This document shows positions 18,573 to 25,934 of a stretch of 39,087 bases of DNA, piece by piece; within the stretch, counting starts at the first letter, position 1, and each line of letters begins with the position of its first letter. Source of the DNA: Nitratiruptor sp. (GTDB taxonomy: Bacteria; Campylobacterota; Campylobacteria; Campylobacterales; Nitratiruptoraceae); contig WGBC01000093.1 in NCBI GenBank assembly GCA_015494535.1, forward strand, positions 1 through 39,087. The letters run 5' to 3'. The notes under the pieces were generated by a model that worked only from the letters and a program-made list of their open reading frames with translations, searched no databases and had not been told where the DNA came from. The position numbers were made by a program, and so were the translations under genes.

Positions 18573-19559
18573 ATGGCAAGACGCAAGAAAAGATCCAAAA
18601 AGCGATCCCTTTCCAAAAAATATCTTATCCTTTCCGTTTTAATAGCTATACTTCTCATTCTCATATTCATTTTTGGCTTTTTTCTCTACCATCTTGGATA
18701 TGAGACCGGCGTTAAAGAGGCAAAATCGAGTGCATATACGAGCATGCAAGCCTTGAAAAAGAGAGAGCACGAGGCTTTGCAAAGGTATCTAGAATCGAAG
18801 CCCTCAGAAATAGAGGATTATGAGAAAAACGCCGCATCATCCTCCGTGGCTTCGAGCATTTCGCAAGCTTCTAGCAGTAGCGAAAAAAGCATTAAATCCA
18901 AGCTTGCCAAAAGTAAAAAGCCAAAACTTATCATCATCATCGACGATGTGGCTTATGGCTATCAGGTAAAAGCGCTCAAAAATTTAGGATTAAAGCTCAA
19001 TCTCTCTTTTTTTCCATCATCGTCACGCCATAGGGACACGCCCAAATATGCCAAAGCTTTGCGCCACTACATGATCCATCTGCCCCTTGAAGCAAACCAC
19101 TATTTCAATGAAGAAGAGGTGACTTTGAAGGTGCATTCCTCTTCGAAAGAGATGGAAAAATTTATTGCAAAAATTCGCAAAGATTTTCCAAGAGCAAAAT
19201 TTATCAACAACCACACAGGCAGCAAATTCACCGCAAGCTACCCCGCGATGAAGCGGCTTGTGGGGGTGCTGAAAAGATATGGATTCGTTTTTGTGGATAG
19301 CAGGACAACGCCGCATTCGCAAGTTGCACGCGTGATGCGGGAGTTTGGGTATCCCTATATTGCTAGAAATATCTTTTTAGACAATGAAGCAAATGTTTCA
19401 TACATCCAAAACCAGCTCAAAAAGGCAATACGCATTGCGCAAAAAAAAGGGATGGCCATCGCCATTGGCCATCCACGCAAAGCCACCATCAAGGCACTTG
19501 CAAAGTCTAAAGCAATTTTAAAAGAAGTTCAATTAATATATATAGACGAATACTATTAA
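18573..19559 (+). CDS. Divergent polysaccharide deacetylase family membrane protein
   Basis: 328 residues. A very basic N-terminus precedes one membrane anchor (YLILSVLIAILLILIFIFGF, about residues 17-36), then a Ser-rich linker of about 60 residues. The C-terminal 210-residue domain has the family signature: KLIIIIDDVAYG, LSFFPSS, HLPLEANHYF, INNHTGSKFTAS and FVFVDSRTT. This is the divergent polysaccharide deacetylase group, an NodB-like barrel facing the periplasm whose substrate is not established. The start lacks a clear ribosome site and sits just after the ilvC hairpin. Confidence 0.82.
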   Translation: MARRKKRSKKRSLSKKYLILSVLIAILLILIFIFGFFLYHLGYETGVKEAKSSAYTSMQALKKREHEALQRYLESKPSEIEDYEKNAASSSVASSISQASSSSEKSIKSKLAKSKKPKLIIIIDDVAYGYQVKALKNLGLKLNLSFFPSSSRHRDTPKYAKALRHYMIHLPLEANHYFNEEEVTLKVHSSSKEMEKFIAKIRKDFPRAKFINNHTGSKFTASYPAMKRLVGVLKRYGFVFVDSRTTPHSQVARVMREFGYPYIARNIFLDNEANVSYIQNQLKKAIRIAQKKGMAIAIGHPRKATIKALAKSKAILKEVQLIYIDEYY

Positions 19560-19568
19560 GGATGGACT

Positions 19569-20909
19569 TTGCAAAAACTATCTTTCGCAGTTGGCTTTGG
19601 GCTGCTAGCTTTTGGACTGAGTGCCTATTGGCTAGATCTTACTCAAGCAAAGCTTGTAGGGGCTATCGTTTTTTTGATCTATTTGTGGAGTAGCGAGGTA
19701 CTGCCGCTTGGGGTGGTTTCCCTTTTGCCTCTCATTCTCTTTCCAACTCTTGGCATATTGGATCTCAAAAGCGTAGCGCCAAACTATGCAAAAGAGATCA
19801 TTTTTCTCTTTATTGGTGGCTTTTTGCTAGCAATCGGTATGCAAAAAACGAGGCTGCATGAGGTGATAGCCGCCACGCTTATGGCGCTTTTTCCAAAGAG
19901 CGCAAAAGGCATCATCTACGCCTTGGCCATCACTTCTGCTTCGCTGAGCGCCTTTTTGTCCAATACGACAGTGACGATCATGCTCATGCCAATAGCGCTC
20001 TTTCTAACTTCCAATACGCGCTTAAAAGTGCGCTACCTCATAGCTACCGCTTATGGGGCGAGTATTGGAGGGATTTTTACGCCAATTGGCACACCGCCAA
20101 ATCTCATACTTTTGGGCTTTTTGGAAGATAGAGGCATTGCAGCGCCAAGTTTTTTGGAGTGGATGTTTTTGACTGCACCAGTGGTGATGGCGATGATTGT
20201 AATTGTTCCCGCACTTTTAGCAAGAAGCGTCAAGGATGAGCCAATTGCTTGCACCACTCAAGAGATCAGGGTATTAAGCCCCGAACAAAAACTTCTTGGC
20301 AAAATTTTGCTTGCATTGGTGGCACTGCTCTTTCTCAATGCCATCATCAAGCCCTTTTTTCCGCAATTCGTGCTCAATGAAAAGCTTTTGTTGCTTGGCT
20401 TTGGACTTTTGCTATTTTTGCCAAATGTGGCGATTTTGCAGTGGCAAGATACCAAAGAAATGCCTTATGAGATTGTTTTTTTGTTTGGGGCTGGCTTTGC
20501 GATAGCCAGTGCATTTTTGAAAACAGGACTTGCTAAAAGCATCGCTTTGGCTTTGGGAGCGTTCGCTGGTATGCCGCTTGTGGTTTTGCTCTTTATTATA
20601 GCGCTTTTTGTGTCATTCTCTACTGAAGTTACAAGCAACACCGCTCTTACTTCCATTTCTTTGCCGATTTTTTACGAGTTTGCAAATAATGCCAATTTGC
20701 CTATTGAAATAGTCCTCTTTACCGCGACGATCGCTGCAAGCTACGCCTTTATGCTTCCCATCGCCACACCTCCCAATGCGATAGTTATGAGTAGCGGTGT
20801 CATCAAAATCAAAGAGATGGCAAAGATTGGCTTTGTGATCAATCTCTTGGGCGTTGTGATAGTGAGTCTTTGTGCGATTCTCTTTTGGAGAGTTTTTTGG
20901 TCACTATAG
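19569..20909 (+). CDS. SLC13/DASS family anion (dicarboxylate) symporter
   Basis: 446 residues with about 11-12 hydrophobic membrane segments. The two inverted-repeat signature loops are present: the first half has LSNTTVTIMLMPIA and FTPIGTPPNLI, and the second has TSNTALTSISLPI and LPIATPPNAIVMSSG, the SNT and TP motifs that bind Na+ and substrate in DASS transporters. Substrate is probably a C4-dicarboxylate or another divalent anion; it cannot be fixed by eye. TTG start after TAAGGA. It overlaps the dprA 5' end. Confidence 0.87.
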   Translation: MQKLSFAVGFGLLAFGLSAYWLDLTQAKLVGAIVFLIYLWSSEVLPLGVVSLLPLILFPTLGILDLKSVAPNYAKEIIFLFIGGFLLAIGMQKTRLHEVIAATLMALFPKSAKGIIYALAITSASLSAFLSNTTVTIMLMPIALFLTSNTRLKVRYLIATAYGASIGGIFTPIGTPPNLILLGFLEDRGIAAPSFLEWMFLTAPVVMAMIVIVPALLARSVKDEPIACTTQEIRVLSPEQKLLGKILLALVALLFLNAIIKPFFPQFVLNEKLLLLGFGLLLFLPNVAILQWQDTKEMPYEIVFLFGAGFAIASAFLKTGLAKSIALALGAFAGMPLVVLLFIIALFVSFSTEVTSNTALTSISLPIFYEFANNANLPIEIVLFTATIAASYAFMLPIATPPNAIVMSSGVIKIKEMAKIGFVINLLGVVIVSLCAILFWRVFWSL

Positions 20910-21616
20910 AGGGGATTGAGCACTTTTACAAGGGAGATCTTTCCCTTTTACAAAAGCCAAAAATCTCCATTGTGGGCAGCCGCAGGCCAAATAGCTACAC
21001 CAAAACGATGACGCTGCGACTTGCTTCTGCACTAGCGCAAAAGGGATATGTGATCGTAAGCGGCGGGGCAATGGGGGTAGATGCCTTGGCGCATAGAGGC
21101 GCAGGGGCTGCCAATACCATAGCAGTGCTGCCCAGCGGTATAGATATTTTATATCCCTCAATCAATAGCAAGCTTTTAGCAGAGATTGGATCAAAAGGGC
21201 TGCTGCTAAGCCAGTTTGAAAAAGACTTCAAGCCCACAAAGTGGAGTTTTGTTGTGCGCAACGAAATCGTAGTGGCTTTGGGAGAGTATCTCATCATCAC
21301 GCAAGCGGATAAAAATAGTGGCAGTATGAGAAGTGCCGAAATTGCCATGAAAATGGGCAAGAAGATTTATGTGCTGCCCCATAGAATTGGGGAGAGCGAT
21401 GGCACCAACTACCTAGCAAAAGAGGGTTTGGCTGAGATTATTTGGGATATTGATGCTTTTGTGCAAGCAAGCAGCAGCGATCCATTTATAGAATATCTCA
21501 AAAGCGCTCCCACCTATGAAGAGGCGATAGCTTTGTATGGGGAGCGGATATTTGAAGCGGAAGTGGATGGGCTTATTGAAGTGCAAAATATGCGAATAGT
21601 GTATAAAGGAGTCTAA
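20897..21616 (+). CDS. dprA: DNA processing protein DprA (short form)
   Basis: Loads RecA onto incoming single-stranded DNA in natural transformation. About 240 residues, lacking the N-terminal SAM and long C-terminal extensions of larger homologues, as in Helicobacter. The Rossmann-like core is complete: ISIVGSRRPNSYTK, VIVSGGAMGVDALAHRGA, TIAVLPSGIDILYP, WSFVVRNEIVVALGEYLII, and the SGSMRSAEIA segment. The TTG at 20897 (GGAGAG four nt upstream) is preferred; an in-frame TTG at 20870 would add nine residues inside the transporter gene. The stop overlaps the htrA start (TAATG). Confidence 0.88.
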   Translation: MVTIEGIEHFYKGDLSLLQKPKISIVGSRRPNSYTKTMTLRLASALAQKGYVIVSGGAMGVDALAHRGAGAANTIAVLPSGIDILYPSINSKLLAEIGSKGLLLSQFEKDFKPTKWSFVVRNEIVVALGEYLIITQADKNSGSMRSAEIAMKMGKKIYVLPHRIGESDGTNYLAKEGLAEIIWDIDAFVQASSSDPFIEYLKSAPTYEEAIALYGERIFEAEVDGLIEVQNMRIVYKGV

Positions 21617-22710
21617 TGCGACGAGCAAATTTAGTGCAAATCGTAGCTATCGTGATTATCGGATTGCTTCTTTATAGAGCAATTCCTCTGATTGAAGTTT
21701 ATATTGCTGCAAATCCCAAGCCAGTGACTCCACGTGGTAGCCTTATGGAGCTAGAAAAAAGCAATATCGAAATCTTTGAGAGGGCAAAGCCTAGCGTAGT
21801 TTATATCTCTACCTTGCAAAAGGTGGTGGATTATTGGAATATGAGCGTACTTGACGTGCCAAAGGGTACAGGAAGCGGCTTTGTGTGGGATAGGTTTGGA
21901 CATATTGTCACAAACTACCATGTTATAGAGGGGGCAAGCGAAGCGATAGTGACGCTAAGCAATGGACTAGGCTATAGGGCTAGATTGGTGGGAGCCGCGC
22001 CAAAATATGATCTAGCGGTGCTCAAAATCAAGCCAATACCTGGAGTAATGAAGCCTGTAATCATTGGAGATAGCGCAAAGCTAAAAGTGGGGCAAATCGT
22101 TTATGCGATAGGCAATCCCTTTGGGCTTGACTGGACGATGACGATGGGGATCATTTCTGCTCTTGATAGGGTAATTAATGAAGAGAGTGGCGCAAAGATT
22201 AAAGGTGCGATCCAAACCGATGCTGCTATCAATCCTGGCAACTCTGGAGGGCCTCTTTTGGATAGTGCCGGCAGAGTCATAGGCGTCAATACCGCGATAT
22301 ATAGTCCCAATGGAGCAAATGCTGGCATCGGCTTTGCAATTCCAATTAATCTCGTCAATAGGGTAGTTAGCTCACTTATTGCTTATGGCAAATATGTGCC
22401 TCCAACTCTTGGAGTAGTCAGCGATGATAGGATCAATGCACTTTTGCATAAGCGCTTTGGTATTGATGGGGTGGCTGTGCTTAATGTGGTGCCAAACTCG
22501 CCCGCAGAGGCGATCGGGCTTAAACCAACCATCATCTATCCCGATGGTACTATCTATTTTGGCGATATTATTTTGGCAATTGACGGCAAGAGAATAGAGA
22601 GCTTTGAGCAGCTGCAAGATGTGCTGTCCCAATACAATCATGGCGACAGGGTGCAACTAAAGATCTTACGAGAAAATAGGGAGTTGACGATCGCGGCGGA
22701 GTTGATGTGA
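21616..22710 (+). CDS. Membrane-anchored HtrA/DegS-like serine protease
   Basis: 364 residues. One N-terminal membrane segment (residues about 8-30) replaces a cleavable signal, so the protease should face the periplasm while anchored. The trypsin-like domain has an intact triad: His102 (TNYHVIEG), Asp132 (KYDLAVLK) and Ser210 (NPGNSGGPLLD). A single C-terminal PDZ domain starts near residue 255, with DIILAIDGKRIESFEQL. One anchor plus one PDZ matches DegS architecture rather than DegP. Downstream, the cas6 remnant ATG overlaps its TGA by one base. Confidence 0.9.
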   Translation: MRRANLVQIVAIVIIGLLLYRAIPLIEVYIAANPKPVTPRGSLMELEKSNIEIFERAKPSVVYISTLQKVVDYWNMSVLDVPKGTGSGFVWDRFGHIVTNYHVIEGASEAIVTLSNGLGYRARLVGAAPKYDLAVLKIKPIPGVMKPVIIGDSAKLKVGQIVYAIGNPFGLDWTMTMGIISALDRVINEESGAKIKGAIQTDAAINPGNSGGPLLDSAGRVIGVNTAIYSPNGANAGIGFAIPINLVNRVVSSLIAYGKYVPPTLGVVSDDRINALLHKRFGIDGVAVLNVVPNSPAEAIGLKPTIIYPDGTIYFGDIILAIDGKRIESFEQLQDVLSQYNHGDRVQLKILRENRELTIAAELM

Positions 22711-23100
22711 TGGAGTTTTTTGAATTAAAAGTGGACTGGAGTTAAAGGCAAAAATTGGAATTTTTGATGTATATGAGCCTCTAAGCAAATTAATGGCAAC
22801 TGCCTTGACACATGGTGGGATGCCCCAGTGGCATAGCAAAAGAGGGCTGAAGCACTACGGTTGTGAAGGGTTTGGCAAAAATGAGAGTAAGAGCTATGAA
22901 GCGGGAGAGTATAGCTTTCGCATACGTTCATGCAAAAAGGAGATCATAACCGCCACTATGCAAGGGCTTTTGGGGTATGAAGATAAGATCTTTGGTATAA
23001 AAAATTTGCAAATAAAGCCTAAAAAAGTTACTACTATCAATGCACTTCTTACTATCACTCCCTCTGTAATCTCCTTTGTCAAAGAGGGCAAGAGGTTTGA
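22710..23100 (+). pseudogene. cas6: cas6 remnant, N-terminal part (CRISPR RNA endonuclease)
   Basis: Remains of a Cas6 repeat-processing nuclease. The ATG at 22710 overlaps the htrA TGA and reads MEFFELKVDWS before a stop; a frameshift near 22740 restores the frame (LKAKIGIFDVYEPLSKLMA). The open part then shows the Cas6 N-terminal ferredoxin-fold pattern: HSKRGLKHYGCEGFG, YSFRIRSCKKEI and INALLTITPSVIS, the last matching the conserved 'TPV' element. After KRFDWTL at about 23100 the Cas6 sequence stops and Cas4 sequence begins in another frame. The C-terminal half is gone. Family assignment is by motif pattern only, but position at the head of the locus fits type I-B. Confidence 0.72.
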
Positions 23101-23363
23101 TTGGACGCTGCGAAGTGGCAGCTATTGTTTTATCTCTATAAACTCAAGCAAAAGGGGATCGTAAAAAAAGGGCGTTTGGAAGTTTTTGAGAAAAATAGGC
23201 AAAACAAAAAGCGTTTTGATGTGGTATTGGATAGCAAGAGTGAGGATAGATTAGGAAAAGTTTTGCAAGAGTTACAGGGACTCATTGCAGCACCAGCGCC
23301 ACCTGCACCAAAATATGAGAAAAAGTGCAAAAGTGCGCCTATTTTGCATACTGTTTCATTTAG
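23101..23363 (+). pseudogene. cas4: cas4 remnant, C-terminal part (Fe-S nuclease of spacer acquisition)
   Basis: The frame opens at the deletion joint with DAAKWQLLFYLYKLKQKGI, the conserved QxxxY helix of Cas4, then KGRLEVFEKNRQNKK and the KVLQELQGLI helix. The C-terminal iron-sulphur Cys cluster is split by a frameshift: one frame gives EKKCK, and the next frame gives KCAYFAYCFI followed by TAG at 23361. Adding one A to the AAAA at 23329-23332 restores CKKCAYFAYC, the family C-x2-C-x5-C. The N-terminal half, with its nuclease acidic residues and first Cys, is missing. The frame left by this slip runs on into the downstream gene, creating a misleading 275-codon fusion. Confidence 0.8.
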
Positions 23364-23370
23364 TGAGTGG

Positions 23371-23928
23371 ATGATGGAAGAGTTGAGACAATTAGCTGAT
23401 CTGATAGAAAAGTATAGAGTCAAGATAGTAGATAATGAAGAGTATGAGCATTACTACTATGTAGATTATGCGCATCTCAATAGTGATTTAGATAGGGTAT
23501 TGGATGCTATTAAAGAGTTTATCGATACCAAGTTTGCCGCAAAATTTTTGCATACCTACGGCAGCGATGAGCAGATGCTGCAAGAAATCGAAGAGGTGCT
23601 GCAAGAGTTTGCCAAAGAGTGCAATAAATTAAAGGGAATCTATAAAAGCCTTCAAGATTATGAGCTTTTTGATGAGGTGCTTGGCCTTTATAGAAAGATC
23701 ATCGCAAAAGTTTTGAGACAGATAGATCTTTTTTTGACGAAATTAGAAAATCTTGTTTTGCGTGGAGGTGAGGGGAGTTTGGTGTTTGAGCTTGATGTTG
23801 AGGATGAGGTGCAAGCCATAAGAGCAAAGCTGCAAAGAAGCGATAAAGGCTCCTGGCTTTTGAGTCTTTTAGCGGGGTTTGGGCTGGGATGGCTCATATT
23901 TGGAGGAGATGGGGAGTGTGAAAACTAG
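23371..23928 (+). CDS. Unknown helical protein with C-terminal membrane segment, inside the cas operon
   Basis: 185 residues from the ATG at 23371; I do not recognise the family. It begins 7 nt after the original cas4 stop, and its last 11 nt overlap the GTG start of cas1, so it was part of the operon between cas4 and cas1. The protein is charged and almost wholly helical (for example DRVLDAIKEFIDTKF, EIEEVLQEFAKECNKLK, LGLYRKIIAKVLRQIDLFLTKL). It ends in a glycine-rich hydrophobic stretch (SWLLSLLAGFGLGWLIFGG, about residues 161-179) with a short acidic tail, suggesting a tail-anchored membrane protein. No catalytic motif is visible. Unlike its cas4 and cas1 neighbours, the frame is undamaged. 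The start could alternatively be the second ATG at 23374. Confidence 0.7.
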   Translation: MMEELRQLADLIEKYRVKIVDNEEYEHYYYVDYAHLNSDLDRVLDAIKEFIDTKFAAKFLHTYGSDEQMLQEIEEVLQEFAKECNKLKGIYKSLQDYELFDEVLGLYRKIIAKVLRQIDLFLTKLENLVLRGGEGSLVFELDVEDEVQAIRAKLQRSDKGSWLLSLLAGFGLGWLIFGGDGECEN

Positions 23929-24865
23929 ATATATCTTTAGCATGGGAGAGATTAGGCGCAAGGACAATTCTATTGCCTTTAAAAATCAAAAGGAATGGAA
24001 CTATATTCCCATTGAGGGCGTTAGGGAGATTTACTTTTTCAACGAAGTGAGTCTCGATACGAAGTTTTTGGATTTCCTTGCAAAAGCGGGAGTCATAGCA
24101 CACTTTTTCAACTACTATGGCCATTATAGCGGCATTTTTTATCCCAGAGAAAGCCTCATTAGCGGCAGACTCCACATCCTCCAAGCCGACGCTATTTGCA
24201 CAAAAGGCTTATTATCGCAAAGGCAATCGTCAAAGCTAGTGCGCTTAATGTACACGAAGTCCTCTACCACTACTATAGGCATGAGAGAAAAGTGCTCAAA
24301 ACGCTTTTGGATTGGCTAAGAAAAGATGTAACGAAACTTTTGGAGAAAAGTCTTTAGTTAAATCTGCTGCTTTTTATCGAGGGACAGATTTGGAATAGGT
24401 TTTATGATAGCTTCAAGCACTTTTTGCCTCAAGATTTCTTGATGGATAGGCGTGTCAAGCGGCCGCCAGATAATCCTATGAATACATTGATAAGTTTTGG
24501 TAATAACCAAGACAATTACGGCTATCTATCATACGCATCTTAATCAAAGCATTAGCTATCTACACGAGCCAAGCGAGAGCAGATTTAGTTTGAGTTTGGA
24601 TCTGAGCGAGGCTTTCAAGCCAATTATCGTATTTCGCACCATATTTGAGCTTGTCAATCGGCGTAAAATCCAAGTAGCTAAACATTTTGACAAAGAACTC
24701 AATTACGCACTGCTCAACCAAGAGGGTAAGAAGATTTTTATCAGTGCGTTTGAAGAGCGCTTGAATGAGAAGTTTAAGCATCCAAGATTAAAAAGGCTTA
24801 CAAGCTACCAAAGCGCTATCAAATATGATGGGTATAAGCTTATTAAATTTTTATATAGAGGGTAG
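23918..24865 (+). pseudogene. cas1: cas1 pseudogene (CRISPR integrase) with two frameshifts and a stop
   Basis: Reads from GTG 23918 (GGAGGAGA upstream) as a type I-B-like Cas1: MGEIRRKDNS, YIPIEGVREIYFFNEVSLDTKFLDFL and FYPRESLISGRLHILQADA. At the AAAA of 24202-24205 the frame slips; the next frame continues with RLIIAKAIVKASALNVHEVLYHYYRHE. An in-frame TAG at 24355 follows LLEKSL, then LLLFIEGQIWNRFYDSF and RRVKRPPDNPMNTLISFGN. A second shift near 24497-24505 leads to AIYHTHLNQSISYLHEP and SLDLSEAFKPIIVFRTIF. The metal-binding Glu (IEGQ), His (YLHEP) and Asp (LDLSEAF) are all still encoded, so decay looks recent. Confidence 0.9.
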
Positions 24866-24898
24866 GGAGTTTATGCCTTTTTTGCTCAAGGAGAAGAT

Positions 24899-25198
24899 GT
24901 GAAAAAGAGGTATAAGTTCAATTACGTTTTTGTGATGTACGATATAGCAGTTGAGGAGAGCGAAGCTGGTAAGAATAGGGTAGCAAAAGTCTTTAAAGTC
25001 TGCAAAAAATATCTCAACCATCATCAAAAAAGCATTTTTCTCGGTGAGAGCACGCCTTCAAATCTTTTGAAACTGCGTAAAGAGTTATTGGAAGTAATAG
25101 ATCAAGATTTGGATACCATAACTATCGTAAAGCTTCCAAGCGCAAGCAGTTTTGAAGAAGAACAAATCGGGGTTGTGCATAACGAATGGTTTTTATGA
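24899..25198 (+). CDS. cas2: CRISPR-associated endonuclease Cas2
   Basis: 99 residues, normally the structural partner of Cas1 in spacer integration. The ferredoxin fold is readable: strand 1 YVFVMYDIA with the conserved Asp15, the helix with KNRVAKVFKVCKKYLN, strand HHQKSIFLGES, and the C-terminal strands DTITIVKL and EEEQIGVVHNEWFL. The GTG start follows AAGGAGA. The frame is intact, but with cas1 broken and no array in the window it is probably an orphan. Last gene of the decayed locus. Confidence 0.88.
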   Translation: MKKRYKFNYVFVMYDIAVEESEAGKNRVAKVFKVCKKYLNHHQKSIFLGESTPSNLLKLRKELLEVIDQDLDTITIVKLPSASSFEEEQIGVVHNEWFL

Positions 25199-25592
25199 TT
25201 TTTCCAATCGCTTTTTGTGCAAATTTAGGAAGATTATTGTAACATAGGGATGTGTTAAGATGTTTTTTGAAAATTTAGTGTTTGAGTATTTTGATTGGAA
25301 AAAAAGAGCAAAGAGTTGCAATAGTGGGGGATATTTTGTATTTTTGTAAAATTCAAAATGCCCAATTTTTCTTCGATTAACTAGAACATAGGATGTATTG
25401 TCACTTGTAAGTAAAGATATAACAAAACGACTTGAAATGTTGCACAAGAATTTTGCCACGAAATGCGATTCGATTTAAAAGAGGCTTATTACAATACAAT
25501 AATCCCTCACTCTTCCTTGAATTATGAATCTCCTGTAAAATACCTACTTGAAAATCATAATGAGTGCCATATGTATTGAACTTTTCAAACTC
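25199..25592. other. AT-rich non-coding stretch between cas2 and the tRNA promoter
   Basis: No supported gene, CRISPR repeat, leader-like tandem structure or tRNA was found here by eye. The only long frame is an 88-codon minus-strand one (25193-25459) without a ribosome site or recognisable protein features. In many I-B loci the array follows cas2, so the absence of any repeat suggests the array was deleted or lies elsewhere. Confidence 0.6.
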
Positions 25593-25621
25593 TTGACAAA
25601 GAGAAAAAAATCGTTTATAAT
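25593..25621 (+). promoter_or_regulatory. Consensus sigma-70 promoter for the tRNA pair
   Basis: TTGACA (25593-25598) and TATAAT (25616-25621) are separated by exactly 17 nt, a perfect consensus. They lie 33 nt upstream of tRNA-Gln. It is the strongest promoter match noticed in the window. Confidence 0.88.
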
Positions 25622-25654
25622 TTCACCGCAATTAAACGAATATACCTCACAGAT

Positions 25655-25729
25655 TGGGGTGTCGCCAAGCGGTAAGGCAGCGGGTTTTGGTCCCGCCATT
25701 CGGGGGTTCGAATCCTCCCACCCCAGCCA
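25655..25729 (+). tRNA. tRNA-Gln (TTG anticodon)
   Basis: A 75-nt cloverleaf. The acceptor arm TGGGGTG pairs with CACCCCA. The anticodon stem GCGGG/CCCGC encloses the loop TTTTGGT with anticodon TTG. The T-arm loop contains GTTCGAATC. CCA is encoded at the 3' end. Charging probably uses the GatCAB route, since gatC is present at 7292-7585. Confidence 0.96.
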
Positions 25730-25744
25730 CAATCCCTCAAATAA

Positions 25745-25821
<77 letters not shown>

Positions 25822-25905
25822 AAATCTTCAATATAACAAATAGCCATCAACAAAGTATAATTCCTATGCGCTTTTATTATAAATTATTATCAATGTACGT
25901 TATAG

Positions 25906-25911
25906 TATAAT
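25906..25911 (+). promoter_or_regulatory. Putative -10 box for ribBA
   Basis: TATAAT lies 23 nt before the ribBA ATG, leaving only about 17 nt of leader with GTGGAG as ribosome site. This is too short for an FMN riboswitch. A second TATAAT-like box occurs near 25856. Confidence 0.55.
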
Positions 25912-25934
25912 ACTCCCAAAAAAGTGGAGCAAAT

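Noticed and set aside
23101-23928. A single 275-residue protein spanning cas4 and the next gene
   Set aside because: The N-terminal 80 residues are Cas4, and the true Cas4 ending (KCAYFAYCFI-stop) is in the adjacent frame. The fusion is a frameshift artefact and the downstream gene has its own ATG.
25193-25459. 88-codon minus-strand frame beyond cas2
   Set aside because: AT-rich composition, no Shine-Dalgarno and no recognisable protein features; it overlaps the cas2 stop antisense.
25199-25654. A CRISPR array downstream of cas2
   Set aside because: Read through for direct repeats of 25-40 nt with regular spacing and found none.
25822-25934. FMN riboswitch upstream of ribBA
   Set aside because: The -10 box lies only 23 nt from the ATG and no conserved RFN stems are visible.
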